Of a stretch of DNA of 12,168 bases, positions 1 through 6,483 are shown one piece after another. Origin of the DNA: PALSA-911 sp043742865 (lineage in GTDB: Bacteria > Pseudomonadota > Alphaproteobacteria > Acetobacterales > Acetobacteraceae); the NCBI GenBank assembly GCA_043742865.1, contig JAYTXR010000115.1, positions 1 through 12,168 on the forward strand, given 5' to 3'. The translations under genes were made by a program, and so were the position numbers. The notes below the pieces were generated by a model that was not told where the DNA came from, searched no databases, and was given only the letters and a program-made list of their open reading frames with translations. Position 1 is the stretch's first letter, and every line of letters begins with the position of its first letter.

Positions 1-254
1 GTTGTCATGCAGGACAGGCAGGACAGGCAACGATCCACATGCCGCACGACCGCCTCGGTCGCCGGCCGCGCGTTTTCGAGCATGTCCTTGATCAGATAGA
101 TGCGCCCGCGCGGGCTATCGAGCTCGTCGCCCAATAGCAGGAACGTGGGACAAGTGGCGGTGCACATGCCGCAGTGCACGCAGGTCCGCAGTATCTGGTT
201 GGACGCGGCGATGTCGGGGTCGCGAAGCTGGGCGTCGGTGAACAGGGTTTGCAT
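1..254 (-). CDS. glcF: Glycolate oxidase iron-sulfur subunit GlcF (5' part, cut by window edge)
   Basis: GlcF carries two [4Fe-4S] clusters that take electrons from the flavin subunits GlcD/GlcE during oxidation of glycolate to glyoxylate and pass them toward the membrane quinone pool. The first 84 residues are visible. The first ferredoxin-type motif is C25-x2-C28-x2-C31-x3-C35-P, and it is followed by the family stretch LGDELDSPRGRIYLIK at about 41-56. The second cluster begins at C76, C79 and C82; its last cysteine lies outside the window. The start ATG (254-252) shares one base with the stop of the upstream small membrane protein gene (TGATG), which points to translational coupling. The second motif reads CLSCLSC, encoded by an exact 9-base tandem repeat at 9-29; from memory the family more often has CLTCRSC there. 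The identification is firm. The C-terminal cysteine-rich domains cannot be judged here. Confidence 0.93.
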   Translation of the reverse strand, partial: MQTLFTDAQLRDPDIAASNQILRTCVHCGMCTATCPTFLLLGDELDSPRGRIYLIKDMLENARPATEAVVRHVDRCLSCLSCMT

Positions 255-529
255 CAGTGCGCAGGCCTTCTCGGGGGCATCAGCCTCCACATGAGGACGG
301 TTACGCCAAGGCCACCCAGCGAGCCGAGGAACAGCCAGACCGAGATCCACCCGACCCCTTCGTTCAAAAATGTCGCCAGCGTCATCCCAACGACGCACAA
401 GACCATCAGTGCGAAACGGAAACTGAGGACGGGACTGCGTTCGCCCTCCTCCAGCTTGAATTGCAGACCGGTCAGGACGAACGTCACCAGCAACAGGAAC
501 ATGTCGATCCAGGTGGGAATATGGATCAT
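254..529 (-). CDS. Small three-helix membrane protein inside the glc operon, function unknown
   Basis: This 91-residue protein is not a family I recognise. It has three likely membrane segments, at about 9-24, 38-55 and 61-83. A charged loop (KLEEGERS, 25-32) lies between the first two, and the C-terminus is basic (WRLMPPRRPAH). I chose the ATG at 529, which starts MIHIPTWIDMF, 4 bp after the glcE stop. An in-frame ATG at 547 would overlap glcE and add six residues (MRGCKR). The stop overlaps the glcF start by one base, so the gene is tightly embedded between glcE and glcF and almost certainly co-translated with them. Its membrane character and position suggest (inference only) a membrane anchor, an assembly factor or a quinone-side partner for the otherwise soluble GlcDEF complex. 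It may also be an unrelated passenger. That it is a real gene is fairly sure; the role is open. Confidence 0.75.
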   Translation of the reverse strand: MIHIPTWIDMFLLLVTFVLTGLQFKLEEGERSPVLSFRFALMVLCVVGMTLATFLNEGVGWISVWLFLGSLGGLGVTVLMWRLMPPRRPAH

Positions 530-533
530 GCGC

Positions 534-1712
534 TTACAGCCCCGCATACAAGCGGCCAGGGTTGAGGATTCCGGCAGGATCGAGCGAAGCCTTCATCCGC
601 CGGGTAATCGCCGCGAGCGCGGGCACCTCGGGCGGCACCACATCGACGGCGGTGCGCAACGTGTCCGGCGCGCGCAGCAGCATCCAGGTGCCCCCGGCGG
701 CGCGCGCGGCGGCTTCGACCTGTCGATGGGCGTGTTCGGAGGCCGGGCCAGCCAACCACACAAGCCCTCCGCCCCAATCGAGGAAACCGCCGATGCCGGC
801 CGGCGCGACCGCCGCCAGCACGTCCGGGCCGGCCGACGGCCTGACGGAAACGCGCCAGACGGCTTCCGCCGATGGCAGCGGCGCGACATCCCGCACCGCG
901 GCCCACAGGGCTTTGGATGCCGAGACGTCCAGGATTTCGGCATTCGGAATGCCCAACTCACCGCGCAATTTCTCGATGCGGTAGACGACCGAGGCGGCGA
1001 AATCCTCGATCCGCACCAAAGCGACGGGGCCAGTAAAACCCTGAAGAGCCGGCAGCCACGCCGCCCCGGACACGCCATACGGCGACCCCAGCGCGGCCGA
1101 CAACGCCGCAACCCCGGCGCGCGCGTCCAGGCCAGGCAGAACCAGGGTGGCGGAGGTTTCGGCGGCTGGCAGAACCTTCAGCGTCACCTCCGTGATGACG
1201 GCCAACGTGCCGTGGCTGCCGGTGAACAGCTTACACAGGTCCAGGCCGGTGACGTTTTTGAGTACGCGCCCACCGGAGTGGATTATTTCTCCGCGCCCAC
1301 TGACGGCGCGAATGCCCATGACGTGGTCGCGCATCGCGCCCCAGGCGACGCGGCGCGGGCCCGACAGGTTGGTGGCGGTGATTCCGCCGATGGTTTGCGG
1401 CTTTCCGTTCGACCCGAAGATACGGGAGAGGTCGGGCGGTTCCGCCGTCAGTTGCTGGCCTTTTTCGGCCAAGGCGGCCTCGATTTCCATGATTGGCGTG
1501 CCGGCGCGGGCCGAGATAATGAGTTCGCTGGGCGAATAGAGCGTAATACCGGTCATATTAGCGGTGGATACGACACGGGAGGCCTGAACCGGCCGAAGCA
1601 TGCCGGATTTGGTGCCGTTGCCTTGTATGAGCAGGGGTTCGCGCGCGCGCGATGCCGAGCCGATCGTGGCGGCGATGGCGGCTTCAGAGGGGGTCGGGAC
1701 GATATCGGTCAT
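534..1712 (-). CDS. glcE: Glycolate oxidase FAD-binding subunit GlcE
   Basis: GlcE is the second flavin-type subunit of the GlcDEF glycolate oxidase, acting with GlcD and the iron-sulfur subunit GlcF on the cytoplasmic side of the membrane. The protein has 392 residues. A PCMH-type FAD-binding domain covers roughly the first 185 residues, with the family stretches GNGTKSG (31-37), IGGITATNLSGPRR (108-121) and GGRVLKNVTGLDLCKLFTGSHGTL (147-170, near the end of the domain). The short C-terminal part ends in the usual DPAGILNPGR motif (378-387). In-frame stop TGA lies just upstream of the ATG at 1712, so this start is well bounded, but no clear Shine-Dalgarno sequence precedes it. An 89-bp gap separates it from glcD; the next gene follows 4 bp after its stop. 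The identification rests on the motifs plus the glcD-glcE-glcF order. Confidence 0.95.
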   Translation of the reverse strand: MTDIVPTPSEAAIAATIGSASRAREPLLIQGNGTKSGMLRPVQASRVVSTANMTGITLYSPSELIISARAGTPIMEIEAALAEKGQQLTAEPPDLSRIFGSNGKPQTIGGITATNLSGPRRVAWGAMRDHVMGIRAVSGRGEIIHSGGRVLKNVTGLDLCKLFTGSHGTLAVITEVTLKVLPAAETSATLVLPGLDARAGVAALSAALGSPYGVSGAAWLPALQGFTGPVALVRIEDFAASVVYRIEKLRGELGIPNAEILDVSASKALWAAVRDVAPLPSAEAVWRVSVRPSAGPDVLAAVAPAGIGGFLDWGGGLVWLAGPASEHAHRQVEAAARAAGGTWMLLRAPDTLRTAVDVVPPEVPALAAITRRMKASLDPAGILNPGRLYAGL

Positions 1713-1801
1713 CGGGACGTATCATGCCCATTTGCCACGCCGGGCGCTACCAGGGCCCCGGTCTTAATGGCAATCGCAATGTCGGCATCGCCGTACCAAC
1801 T

Positions 1802-3247
1802 TCACGCCGCCTTTGCCAACGCCACGGGTTCCACCAGCGGGAACACCTTGCTCGGGTTCAGCAGCCACTCCGGGTCGAACGCCGATTTGATCATGCGCTG
1901 CTGTTCCAATTCGTGCGCCGCGAACTGCACCGGCATCAGGTCGCGCTTCTCCACGCCCACTCCATGCTCCCCGGTCAGGCAGCCGCCGACCTCGACGCAG
2001 AGTTTCAGGATATCGGCGCCGAATTCCTCCGCCTTGTGGAAGCTGGCGGCGTCGTTGGCGTCGAACATAATCAGCGGGTGCAGATTGCCATCCCCCGCAT
2101 GGAAGATGTTCGCCACCCCCAGCCCGTACTCCGCGCTCATCTCGCTGATCCGCCGCAGCACGAACGGCAACTGCCCGGTGGGGATGGTGCCGTCCATGCA
2201 CAGATAATCCGGGCTGATGCGCCCGATGGCGCCGAACGCCCCCTTGCGGCCCTTCCAGATCGCCAGCGATTCCTCGGCGGATTGCGACACTTTCAGGCTC
2301 AATGGCGCGAATTTTTGGCAGATGGCCCGGATCTGATCGAGCAGCCAGTCCTGTTCGGCGACGCTGCCCTCGACCTCGATGATCAGCATCGCCTCCGCGT
2401 CCAGCGGATAGCCGGCATGGGCGAAAGCCTCGCAGGCGTGGATCGCCGGGCGGTCCATGAATTCGAGTGCGACCGGGATGATACCGGACGAAATGATCGC
2501 ATCGACACAGGCGCCGGCGATTTCGTTGGAATCGAACGCCACCAGCATCGCCCGCGCGCCTTCGGGGCCGCGCAGGATGCGCACCGTCACCTCGGTGACC
2601 ACCACAAGCTGGCCCTCGCTGCCGGTCAGCAGCCCAAGCCAGTCATAGCCGGCGGCATCCAGATACGCGCCGCCGATGTCGAGGATCTCGCCCTCGATGG
2701 TGACGACCTTGAGACCGAGCAGATTATTGGCGGTGACGCCGTATTTCAGGCAATGCGCACCGCCGGAGTTCATGCTCACATTGCCGCCAATCATGCAGGC
2801 AAGCTGGCTGGACGGGTCCGGCGCGTAGAAGAACCCGCGCGCCTGCACCGCCTGGGTGATGCCGATATTGGTCACCCCGGCCTGCACCACCGCGCAGCGG
2901 TCGACATAGTCGATATCGAGGATGCGGTTCATCTTCATCAGACCGAGCACCACGCCGTCGGCCAGCGGCAGCGCGCCGCCCGACAGGCTGGTGCCGGCGC
3001 CGCGGGGGATCACCCGCACGCCATTGGCGTGGCAGAATTTCAGCACGGCGGCGACCTGTTCGGTGGTTTCCGGCAGGGCGACCGCGAGCGGCGGCTGACG
3101 ATACGCCGCCAGGCCGTCGGTCTCATACGGCTTCAGCCGGATGGTCTCAGATATGACGCTGGATGGCGGCAGCAGGGCGGTCAGGCCGGCAATAATCTGC
3201 TCGCGCCGGGCGAGCACGTCGGCCTTGGGGACCGGTTGGCGGATCAT
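1802..3247 (-). CDS. glcD: Glycolate oxidase catalytic FAD subunit GlcD
   Basis: GlcD is the catalytic flavoprotein of glycolate oxidase (glycolate to glyoxylate; D-lactate is sometimes also used). The protein has 481 residues. The FAD-binding PCMH domain shows PRGAGTSLSGGALP at 81-94 and the GGNVSMNSGGAHCLKYG stretch at 154-170. The C-terminal oxidase domain shows HAGDGNLHP (383-391) and GEHGVG (426-431), the expected metal and substrate region, and ends NPSKVFPL (464-471). I chose the ATG at 3247 because AAGGGAG (3262-3256) lies 8 bases before it; an in-frame ATG at 3310 would add 21 residues that do not look like GlcD. It is first in the glc operon, isolated from rpmJ by a probable terminator. 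No convincing promoter was found; a 5-bp inverted repeat, TGGCG/CGCCA with a 10-base spacer (3281-3300), is a weak operator candidate. Confidence 0.96.
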   Translation of the reverse strand: MIRQPVPKADVLARREQIIAGLTALLPPSSVISETIRLKPYETDGLAAYRQPPLAVALPETTEQVAAVLKFCHANGVRVIPRGAGTSLSGGALPLADGVVLGLMKMNRILDIDYVDRCAVVQAGVTNIGITQAVQARGFFYAPDPSSQLACMIGGNVSMNSGGAHCLKYGVTANNLLGLKVVTIEGEILDIGGAYLDAAGYDWLGLLTGSEGQLVVVTEVTVRILRGPEGARAMLVAFDSNEIAGACVDAIISSGIIPVALEFMDRPAIHACEAFAHAGYPLDAEAMLIIEVEGSVAEQDWLLDQIRAICQKFAPLSLKVSQSAEESLAIWKGRKGAFGAIGRISPDYLCMDGTIPTGQLPFVLRRISEMSAEYGLGVANIFHAGDGNLHPLIMFDANDAASFHKAEEFGADILKLCVEVGGCLTGEHGVGVEKRDLMPVQFAAHELEQQRMIKSAFDPEWLLNPSKVFPLVEPVALAKAA

Positions 3248-3331
3248 CGTGCTATCTCCCTTCCAGAGTGGATCGGAAGATGGCGCTATCCATCCCGCCA
3301 GGCAAGCCAAACCGGCGGAAGGGATTGCCCT

Positions 3332-3377
3332 AAAAGAAACGCCCCAGGGAGACGATCGGGAGCGACGATCCGGGGCG
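3332..3377 (-). terminator. Probable Rho-independent terminator after rpmJ
   Basis: Read on the minus strand, CGCCCC (3377-3372) can pair with GGGGCG (3345-3340), which is followed directly by TTTCTTTT (3339-3332). The 26-base interior contains a second possible stem, GATCG/CGATC, so the structure would be branched. It lies between the rpmJ stop and the glcD start, and would separate rpmJ transcription from the glc operon. The outer stem is only 6 bp with a large interior, so it is plausible rather than certain. Confidence 0.5.
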
Positions 3378-3400
3378 GGGGATCGGTCAGCCGATCGAAT

Positions 3401-3526
3401 TCAGCCCTGGCGGGCTTTCATCCGAGGGTTCTTCTTGTTGATGACGTAGACGCGTCCACGACGGCGCACCACGCGACAATTCTTGTCACGGATTTTGGCC
3501 GATTTCAGGCTGTTGCGGATTTTCAT
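3401..3526 (-). CDS. rpmJ: 50S ribosomal protein L36 (RpmJ), alphaproteobacterial zinc-free form
   Basis: L36 is the smallest protein of the large ribosomal subunit and binds 23S rRNA. The 41-residue product starts MKIRNSLKSAKIRDKN and ends NKKNPRMKARQG, with the strongly basic VVRRRGRVYVINKK core. It has a single cysteine, so it is the form lacking the zinc ribbon (Cys/His set), as is usual in Alphaproteobacteria. The ATG at 3526 matches the family N-terminus. An upstream in-frame ATG would add 24 residues foreign to L36 and would lie across the predicted promoter, so it is rejected. It is monocistronic here: a good promoter lies just upstream and a probable terminator downstream. Identification is firm. 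Confidence 0.97.
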   Translation of the reverse strand: MKIRNSLKSAKIRDKNCRVVRRRGRVYVINKKNPRMKARQG

Positions 3527-3569
3527 AAGACTTACGACCCTGCGTGCGCGATAGCGGTGAGAGGCGCGG

Positions 3570-3598
3570 TGCATAGGCGGCCGGGCAAAATCTGTCAA
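3570..3598 (-). promoter_or_regulatory. Promoter of rpmJ (-35 TTGACA, -10 TATGCA, 17-bp spacer)
   Basis: On the minus strand a perfect -35 box TTGACA (3598-3593) is followed after exactly 17 bases by TATGCA (3575-3570). This leaves roughly 35 bases of leader before the rpmJ ATG. Alphaproteobacterial housekeeping promoters keep TTGAC strongly and tolerate a weak -10, which fits. The TGA inside the -35 box is the stop codon of the upstream methyltransferase gene (3597-3595). Confidence 0.65.
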
Positions 3599-4710
3599 CC
3601 GGAGGCGGCCCCCCGCGCCGCCATTGGCGCCGCCATCGGGGCCGCGATCGGGGCCGCGATCGGGGCCGCGATCCCTGGGAGGGGGGAGGACGGCGTTGCG
3701 ACGACAATGGCGCCTTTGCGGTTCGCGTGCCAGCGCAGCAGCCGCAGCCGGCCCAGACGGAACAGATCCAGCCGTTGGCTCCAGGCTTCCGCCTCTCGCA
3801 CCAGCAACGCCGCCAGCGGCGGCGGCGGCCGCTCCTTATCCAGGCGCCGCACCGCGTCCCGCCAGCCCAGCACCGCCAGATGGGCCTGGCGCTCCGAACG
3901 ATCCTCCATGGCGCGCATCTCAAAACCGAGTCGGCCGAGCATGCGCGTGATCGAGGCTTCGGTGGGCAGATCGGGCGCCTCGCCGCCGGCCAAGCCGGCT
4001 TCGGCCGGGTGCAGCGGCAAATCCGCGATCGTTTGCAGCAGGATCAGCTGGCCGCCGGGCCGCACCGCCGCGGCGATGGCGGCCAGCACCGGCTCGGCGT
4101 GAACGCCGCCCAACGGTTCCAGCGCCAAGCCGTGATGATAGGCGCCCAGCGGAAACACCGGCCGTCCGGGGTCCCAGGTGCCAATCTGCATGCGCTTGCC
4201 CAGGCCCGATCTGCCGGCACGCCCGGCCGCGCTGGCGGCCAGCGCCGGATCGGCCTCGAACCCGCTGACCAGCGCGCCGAGCTGACGGGCGATGGCAATG
4301 GCCGGCCCCCCTGCCCCGGCGCCGACCAGCAGCAGCGAGGCGCCGCCGGCGATGCCCAGCGGTCGGATGTCCCGCAAAATCTCCGATTCGCCACCGGGGG
4401 ACCCGAACCCCTCGCCCCAGAGCCCATCGGTCACGGCGATGCGGTCCTCGGTCCAGAGCGGGCGCGACCAGGGCGAAGAACCGGGCGGCCGGTCCGCCAC
4501 CACGAGCGGCTCGGCCACCATGAACGACCCTGGCGCGATCGCCGTATCCGCCACCGGGTATGGCAGGGATTCGCCGGTGAACCAGTTCTTGACGCCCGCC
4601 ATCTGCATTCCCCGCCACCTCCGAGTAGAAATGGCCGAGAAAGCATTGAAAAAGCGTGAAGCTCGCTCGAATTCGGTCGGCACACGGACCAAATAGGGAT
4701 TGTCGGTCAT
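3595..4710 (-). CDS. Class I SAM-dependent methyltransferase, substrate unknown
   Basis: The 371-residue protein carries a Rossmann-type SAM-binding core. Motif I is LLLVGAGAGGPAIAIA (126-141), followed by the acidic end of strand 2 in GFEADP (150-155). A later strand and turn read RPGGQLILLQ (217-226). The first 115 residues form an N-terminal region of unknown role with TGESLPYPVADTAIAPGSF at 45-63. The last 30 residues are a low-complexity tail of Ala-Ala-Pro-Ile/Met units made by a 12-bp DNA repeat (3617-3676). The start at 4710 has no obvious Shine-Dalgarno sequence, and the gene is divergent from the membrane protein gene at 4759. Its stop codon forms part of the rpmJ promoter. The fold is fairly clear. 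No feature identifies the substrate, and the neighbours do not help, so I give no more specific name. Confidence 0.75.
   Translation of the reverse strand: MTDNPYLVRVPTEFERASRFFNAFSAISTRRWRGMQMAGVKNWFTGESLPYPVADTAIAPGSFMVAEPLVVADRPPGSSPWSRPLWTEDRIAVTDGLWGEGFGSPGGESEILRDIRPLGIAGGASLLLVGAGAGGPAIAIARQLGALVSGFEADPALAASAAGRAGRSGLGKRMQIGTWDPGRPVFPLGAYHHGLALEPLGGVHAEPVLAAIAAAVRPGGQLILLQTIADLPLHPAEAGLAGGEAPDLPTEASITRMLGRLGFEMRAMEDRSERQAHLAVLGWRDAVRRLDKERPPPPLAALLVREAEAWSQRLDLFRLGRLRLLRWHANRKGAIVVATPSSPLPGIAAPIAAPIAAPMAAPMAARGAASG
3617..3676. repeat. Five tandem 12-bp units at the 3' end of the methyltransferase gene
   Basis: Five adjoining 12-base units start at 3617, 3629, 3641, 3653 and 3665. The third and fourth are identical (GCCGCGATCGGG); the others differ at a few positions. 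As 12 is a multiple of three, a change in copy number would lengthen or shorten the protein tail by four residues without shifting frame. On the minus strand they encode the AAPI/AAPM tail. Confidence 0.9.
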
Positions 4711-4758
4711 CAGCTGGGTGTGCCATCAGCGGGTCGGCATGGAGGACAGGAACAGCGC

Positions 4759-5202
4759 ATGGCACAGCGGATCGACCCCGGACCGGAAACTATGAAGCCA
4801 GTTGGCAGGGTGAATTTCAATCTGCTGGCGTTCGTGGCGATGGCGTTTGTTGTCGTCGGCCTGATCGGGATTTTTTCCACCTATGCCGCCCCGCTGCCGC
4901 TGGAGCGGGCGATGGCGCGGGAAACCGCGCTGGACGCGGCGCTGGAAGCGGGCAAAAGCAGCAACCCCGAGACCGCGCTGGCGGCGTTGAAAATCCGCCT
5001 GGATGACAGCGCCGGCGTGCTGACCGGTGGGGCCGACGGGATCGAGGCACGAGTCGCGCGCGAGCGGGTGGCCATGCGGGCGCGCTTTGACGCCGAGGCC
5101 GCCGCCACCGGGCTGCGGCTGCGCTGGCTGATCGGGATGGTGACGCTGATGGGGTTCGTGTTCGCGATTACGATGATGGGGGGCGCGGTCCGGCGGGGCT
5201 GA
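4759..5202 (+). CDS. Two-helix membrane protein with a central extracytoplasmic region, function unknown
   Basis: The 147-residue protein is not a family I recognise. It has a membrane segment at about 22-41 (LLAFVAMAFVVVGLIGIFST) and a second at about 122-142. The intervening 80 residues are rich in Ala, Glu and Arg, look helical (ALDAALEAG, ETALAALKIRL, RVARERVAMRARFDAEAAA) and would lie outside the cytoplasm if both ends are inside. I chose the ATG at 4759 because AGGA (4747-4751 region) lies about 7 bases before it. In-frame ATGs at 4720 and 4792 are less well supported. It is divergent from the methyltransferase (48 bp) and lies 97 bp upstream of lrgA in the same direction. A hairpin between them may limit read-through. 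Sensor, scaffold or small-molecule roles are all possible; nothing in the sequence decides. Confidence 0.65.
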   Translation: MAQRIDPGPETMKPVGRVNFNLLAFVAMAFVVVGLIGIFSTYAAPLPLERAMARETALDAALEAGKSSNPETALAALKIRLDDSAGVLTGGADGIEARVARERVAMRARFDAEAAATGLRLRWLIGMVTLMGFVFAITMMGGAVRRG

Positions 5203-5218
5203 TGGGATCGGCACCGGG

Positions 5219-5235
5219 GCGGCGCCAGGCGCCGC
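5219..5235 (+). other. GC-rich hairpin between membrane protein gene and lrgA
   Basis: GCGGCGC (5219-5225) and GCGCCGC (5229-5235) form a perfect 7-bp stem around a CAG loop, 16 bases after the preceding stop codon. No T-run follows, so it is not a typical intrinsic terminator. It might stabilise the 3' end of the upstream message or attenuate transcription into lrgA. A weaker stem, AGGCT/AGCCT (5247-5262), follows. Confidence 0.4.
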
Positions 5236-5298
5236 GACATGCCAATAGGCTGCCGATAGCCTGATAGACTGAGGGTTCATATCGCGGGAACCCAGATC

Positions 5299-5676
5299 AT
5301 GCTGCCATCGCTGACCCTTCTGATCCTCTGCCAGTTCGCTGGCGAGGTGATCACCCGCGCCAGCGATTTGCCGTTGCCCGGCCCGGTGCTGGGATTGGTT
5401 CTGCTGCTCGGGTTGCTGATGCTGCGCGGCGGGCCGGACGAGGCGATGAAGACCACGTCGTCGAACCTGCTGCGCCATCTGCTGCTGCTGTTCGTTCCCG
5501 CCGGTGCCGGGGTGGTGACGCAGCTGGACGTGCTGGGGCGGAACCTGCTGCCGGCGATGGTGGCGATCCTCGTGTCCACCGCCCTCGGCCTCGGGGTTAC
5601 CGCCTGGGTGATGCAGCGTCTGATGCGGCGTAATGCCCGTCCCGGCCCCGATGCCAGTCCGGGTGCCGGCGCATGA
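5299..5676 (+). CDS. lrgA: LrgA/CidA (holin-like) family membrane protein
   Basis: LrgA/CidA proteins are small polytopic membrane proteins that work with an LrgB/CidB partner. They were first described as modulators of murein hydrolase activity, and later work ties the pair to transport of small organic acids such as pyruvate. The 125-residue product has about four hydrophobic segments, the family stretch LPLPGPVLGLVLL (24-36) and LLFVPAGAGVV (63-73). The ATG at 5299 has GGGAA (5286-5290) 8 bases upstream. The last four bases overlap the lrgB start (ATGA), a hallmark of this pair. The C-terminal 15 residues are Pro/Ala/Gly-rich and cytoplasmic-looking. The family call is firm; the substrate is not known. 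The nearby glycolate oxidase operon makes glycolate worth considering. Confidence 0.88.
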   Translation: MLPSLTLLILCQFAGEVITRASDLPLPGPVLGLVLLLGLLMLRGGPDEAMKTTSSNLLRHLLLLFVPAGAGVVTQLDVLGRNLLPAMVAILVSTALGLGVTAWVMQRLMRRNARPGPDASPGAGA

Positions 5677-6398
5677 AGCCGGATCTGGACCATCTGTGGG
5701 TTTATCTGCAATCGACCCCGCTGCTCGGGCTGGGGGTGACGTTGCTGGCCTATCAGGCGGCCCTGGCGATCAACGCGCGGCTGGGCGGACATACTCTGGC
5801 CAACCCGATGCTGATCGCCATCGGCATCATCGTCGGGCTGCTGCTGGCGACCGGCACGCCTTATCCGGTGTATTTCCAGGGCGCCCAGTACGTGCAGTTT
5901 CTGCTGGGGCCGGCAACGGTGGCTCTGGCGGTGCCGATGTATGCCAATCTCGGTCAGATCCGCCGCACCGCCTTCGCCCTTCTGCCGGCATTGCTGGCGG
6001 GGTCGATCACCGCCGCCGGCAGTGCCATGGGGATCGCCCGGCTACTGGGCGCCAGCCCGACCGTGGTGCTGTCGCTGGCGCCGAAATCCGTCACCACCCC
6101 GATCGCCATGGGCATCGCCGAGCAGATCGGCGGCGAACCCTCGCTGGCCGCGGTGTTCGTGCTGATCACCGGCATCACCGCCATCGTGCTGCTGGGCCCG
6201 GTGATGCGCATCCTGCGGATCACCAGCTGGGCGGCGCAGGGCCTGGGCGCGGGCACCGCGGGACACGGCCTGGCCACCGCACGCGTGCTGCTGCTGAGCG
6301 AGACGGCTGGCGCCTTCGGCGGCCTGGCGATCGGGCTGAATGGGCTGATCACCGCGCTGATCGTGCCGCTCCTGGCACGGTTGTTCGGCGCGTTCTGA
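5673..6398 (+). CDS. lrgB: LrgB/CidB family membrane protein
   Basis: LrgB is the larger partner of LrgA. In plants the two domains are fused in PLGG1, the chloroplast glycolate/glycerate carrier; in several bacteria the pair is linked to pyruvate uptake. The 241-residue protein is nearly all hydrophobic segments. It contains the conserved LGPATVALAVP (79-89 region) and APKSVTTPIAMGIAEQIGG (136-154) stretches that typify LrgB, and a final loop GLATARVLLLSETAGAFGGLAIGLNG near the C-terminus. It starts in the ATGA overlap with lrgA and so is translationally coupled to it. Length fits the family (about 230-240). A pair of identical palindromes follows 6 bases after its stop codon. Family assignment is firm; the transported compound is inferred only. 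Confidence 0.9.
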   Translation: MKPDLDHLWVYLQSTPLLGLGVTLLAYQAALAINARLGGHTLANPMLIAIGIIVGLLLATGTPYPVYFQGAQYVQFLLGPATVALAVPMYANLGQIRRTAFALLPALLAGSITAAGSAMGIARLLGASPTVVLSLAPKSVTTPIAMGIAEQIGGEPSLAAVFVLITGITAIVLLGPVMRILRITSWAAQGLGAGTAGHGLATARVLLLSETAGAFGGLAIGLNGLITALIVPLLARLFGAF

Positions 6399-6404
6399 AC
6401 AATG

Positions 6405-6443
6405 CCGGCGATCGCCGGGTGGGCAATTGCCGGCGATCGCCGG
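6405..6443. repeat. Two identical 14-bp palindromes between lrgB and the MaoC gene
   Basis: The perfect palindrome CCGGCGATCGCCGG occurs at 6405-6418 and again at 6430-6443, each within a longer direct copy (TGCCGGCGATCGCCGGG, then GGGC). Each can fold on itself, or the two can pair into one long hairpin with a short loop. There is no T-run. It could be a transcript-end stabiliser for lrgAB, a protein-binding site pair, or a small repeat family member. The core GCGATCGC contains a GATC site. Confidence 0.8.
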
Positions 6444-6483
6444 GCGGGCTTCAATCGACCCGGCAACCAAAGGAGCGAAGACG

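Noticed and set aside
9..29. Exact 9-bp tandem repeat in glcF
   Set aside because: It encodes the expected CxxCxxC iron-sulfur motif, so codon reuse explains it.
1710..1804. The glcD frame stays open for about 31 codons after its stop and ends exactly at the glcE start, hinting at read-through or a small coupling ORF
   Set aside because: An open run of this length is common at this GC content, the only internal start would give about 9 residues, and the sequence does not match a known GlcD ending.
174..2207. Long plus-strand open frame of 677 codons opposite glcD/glcE
   Set aside because: Arg/Gly/Gln-rich shadow frame of high-GC genes; the minus strand carries clear GlcD and GlcE motifs across it.
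1652..4102. Plus-strand open frame of 816 codons
   Set aside because: It runs antisense through glcE, glcD, rpmJ and the methyltransferase, with no family-like pattern and biased composition.
4720..4758. Longer start for the two-helix membrane protein
   Set aside because: The extra 13 residues have no ribosome site, while AGGA sits correctly before the ATG at 4759.
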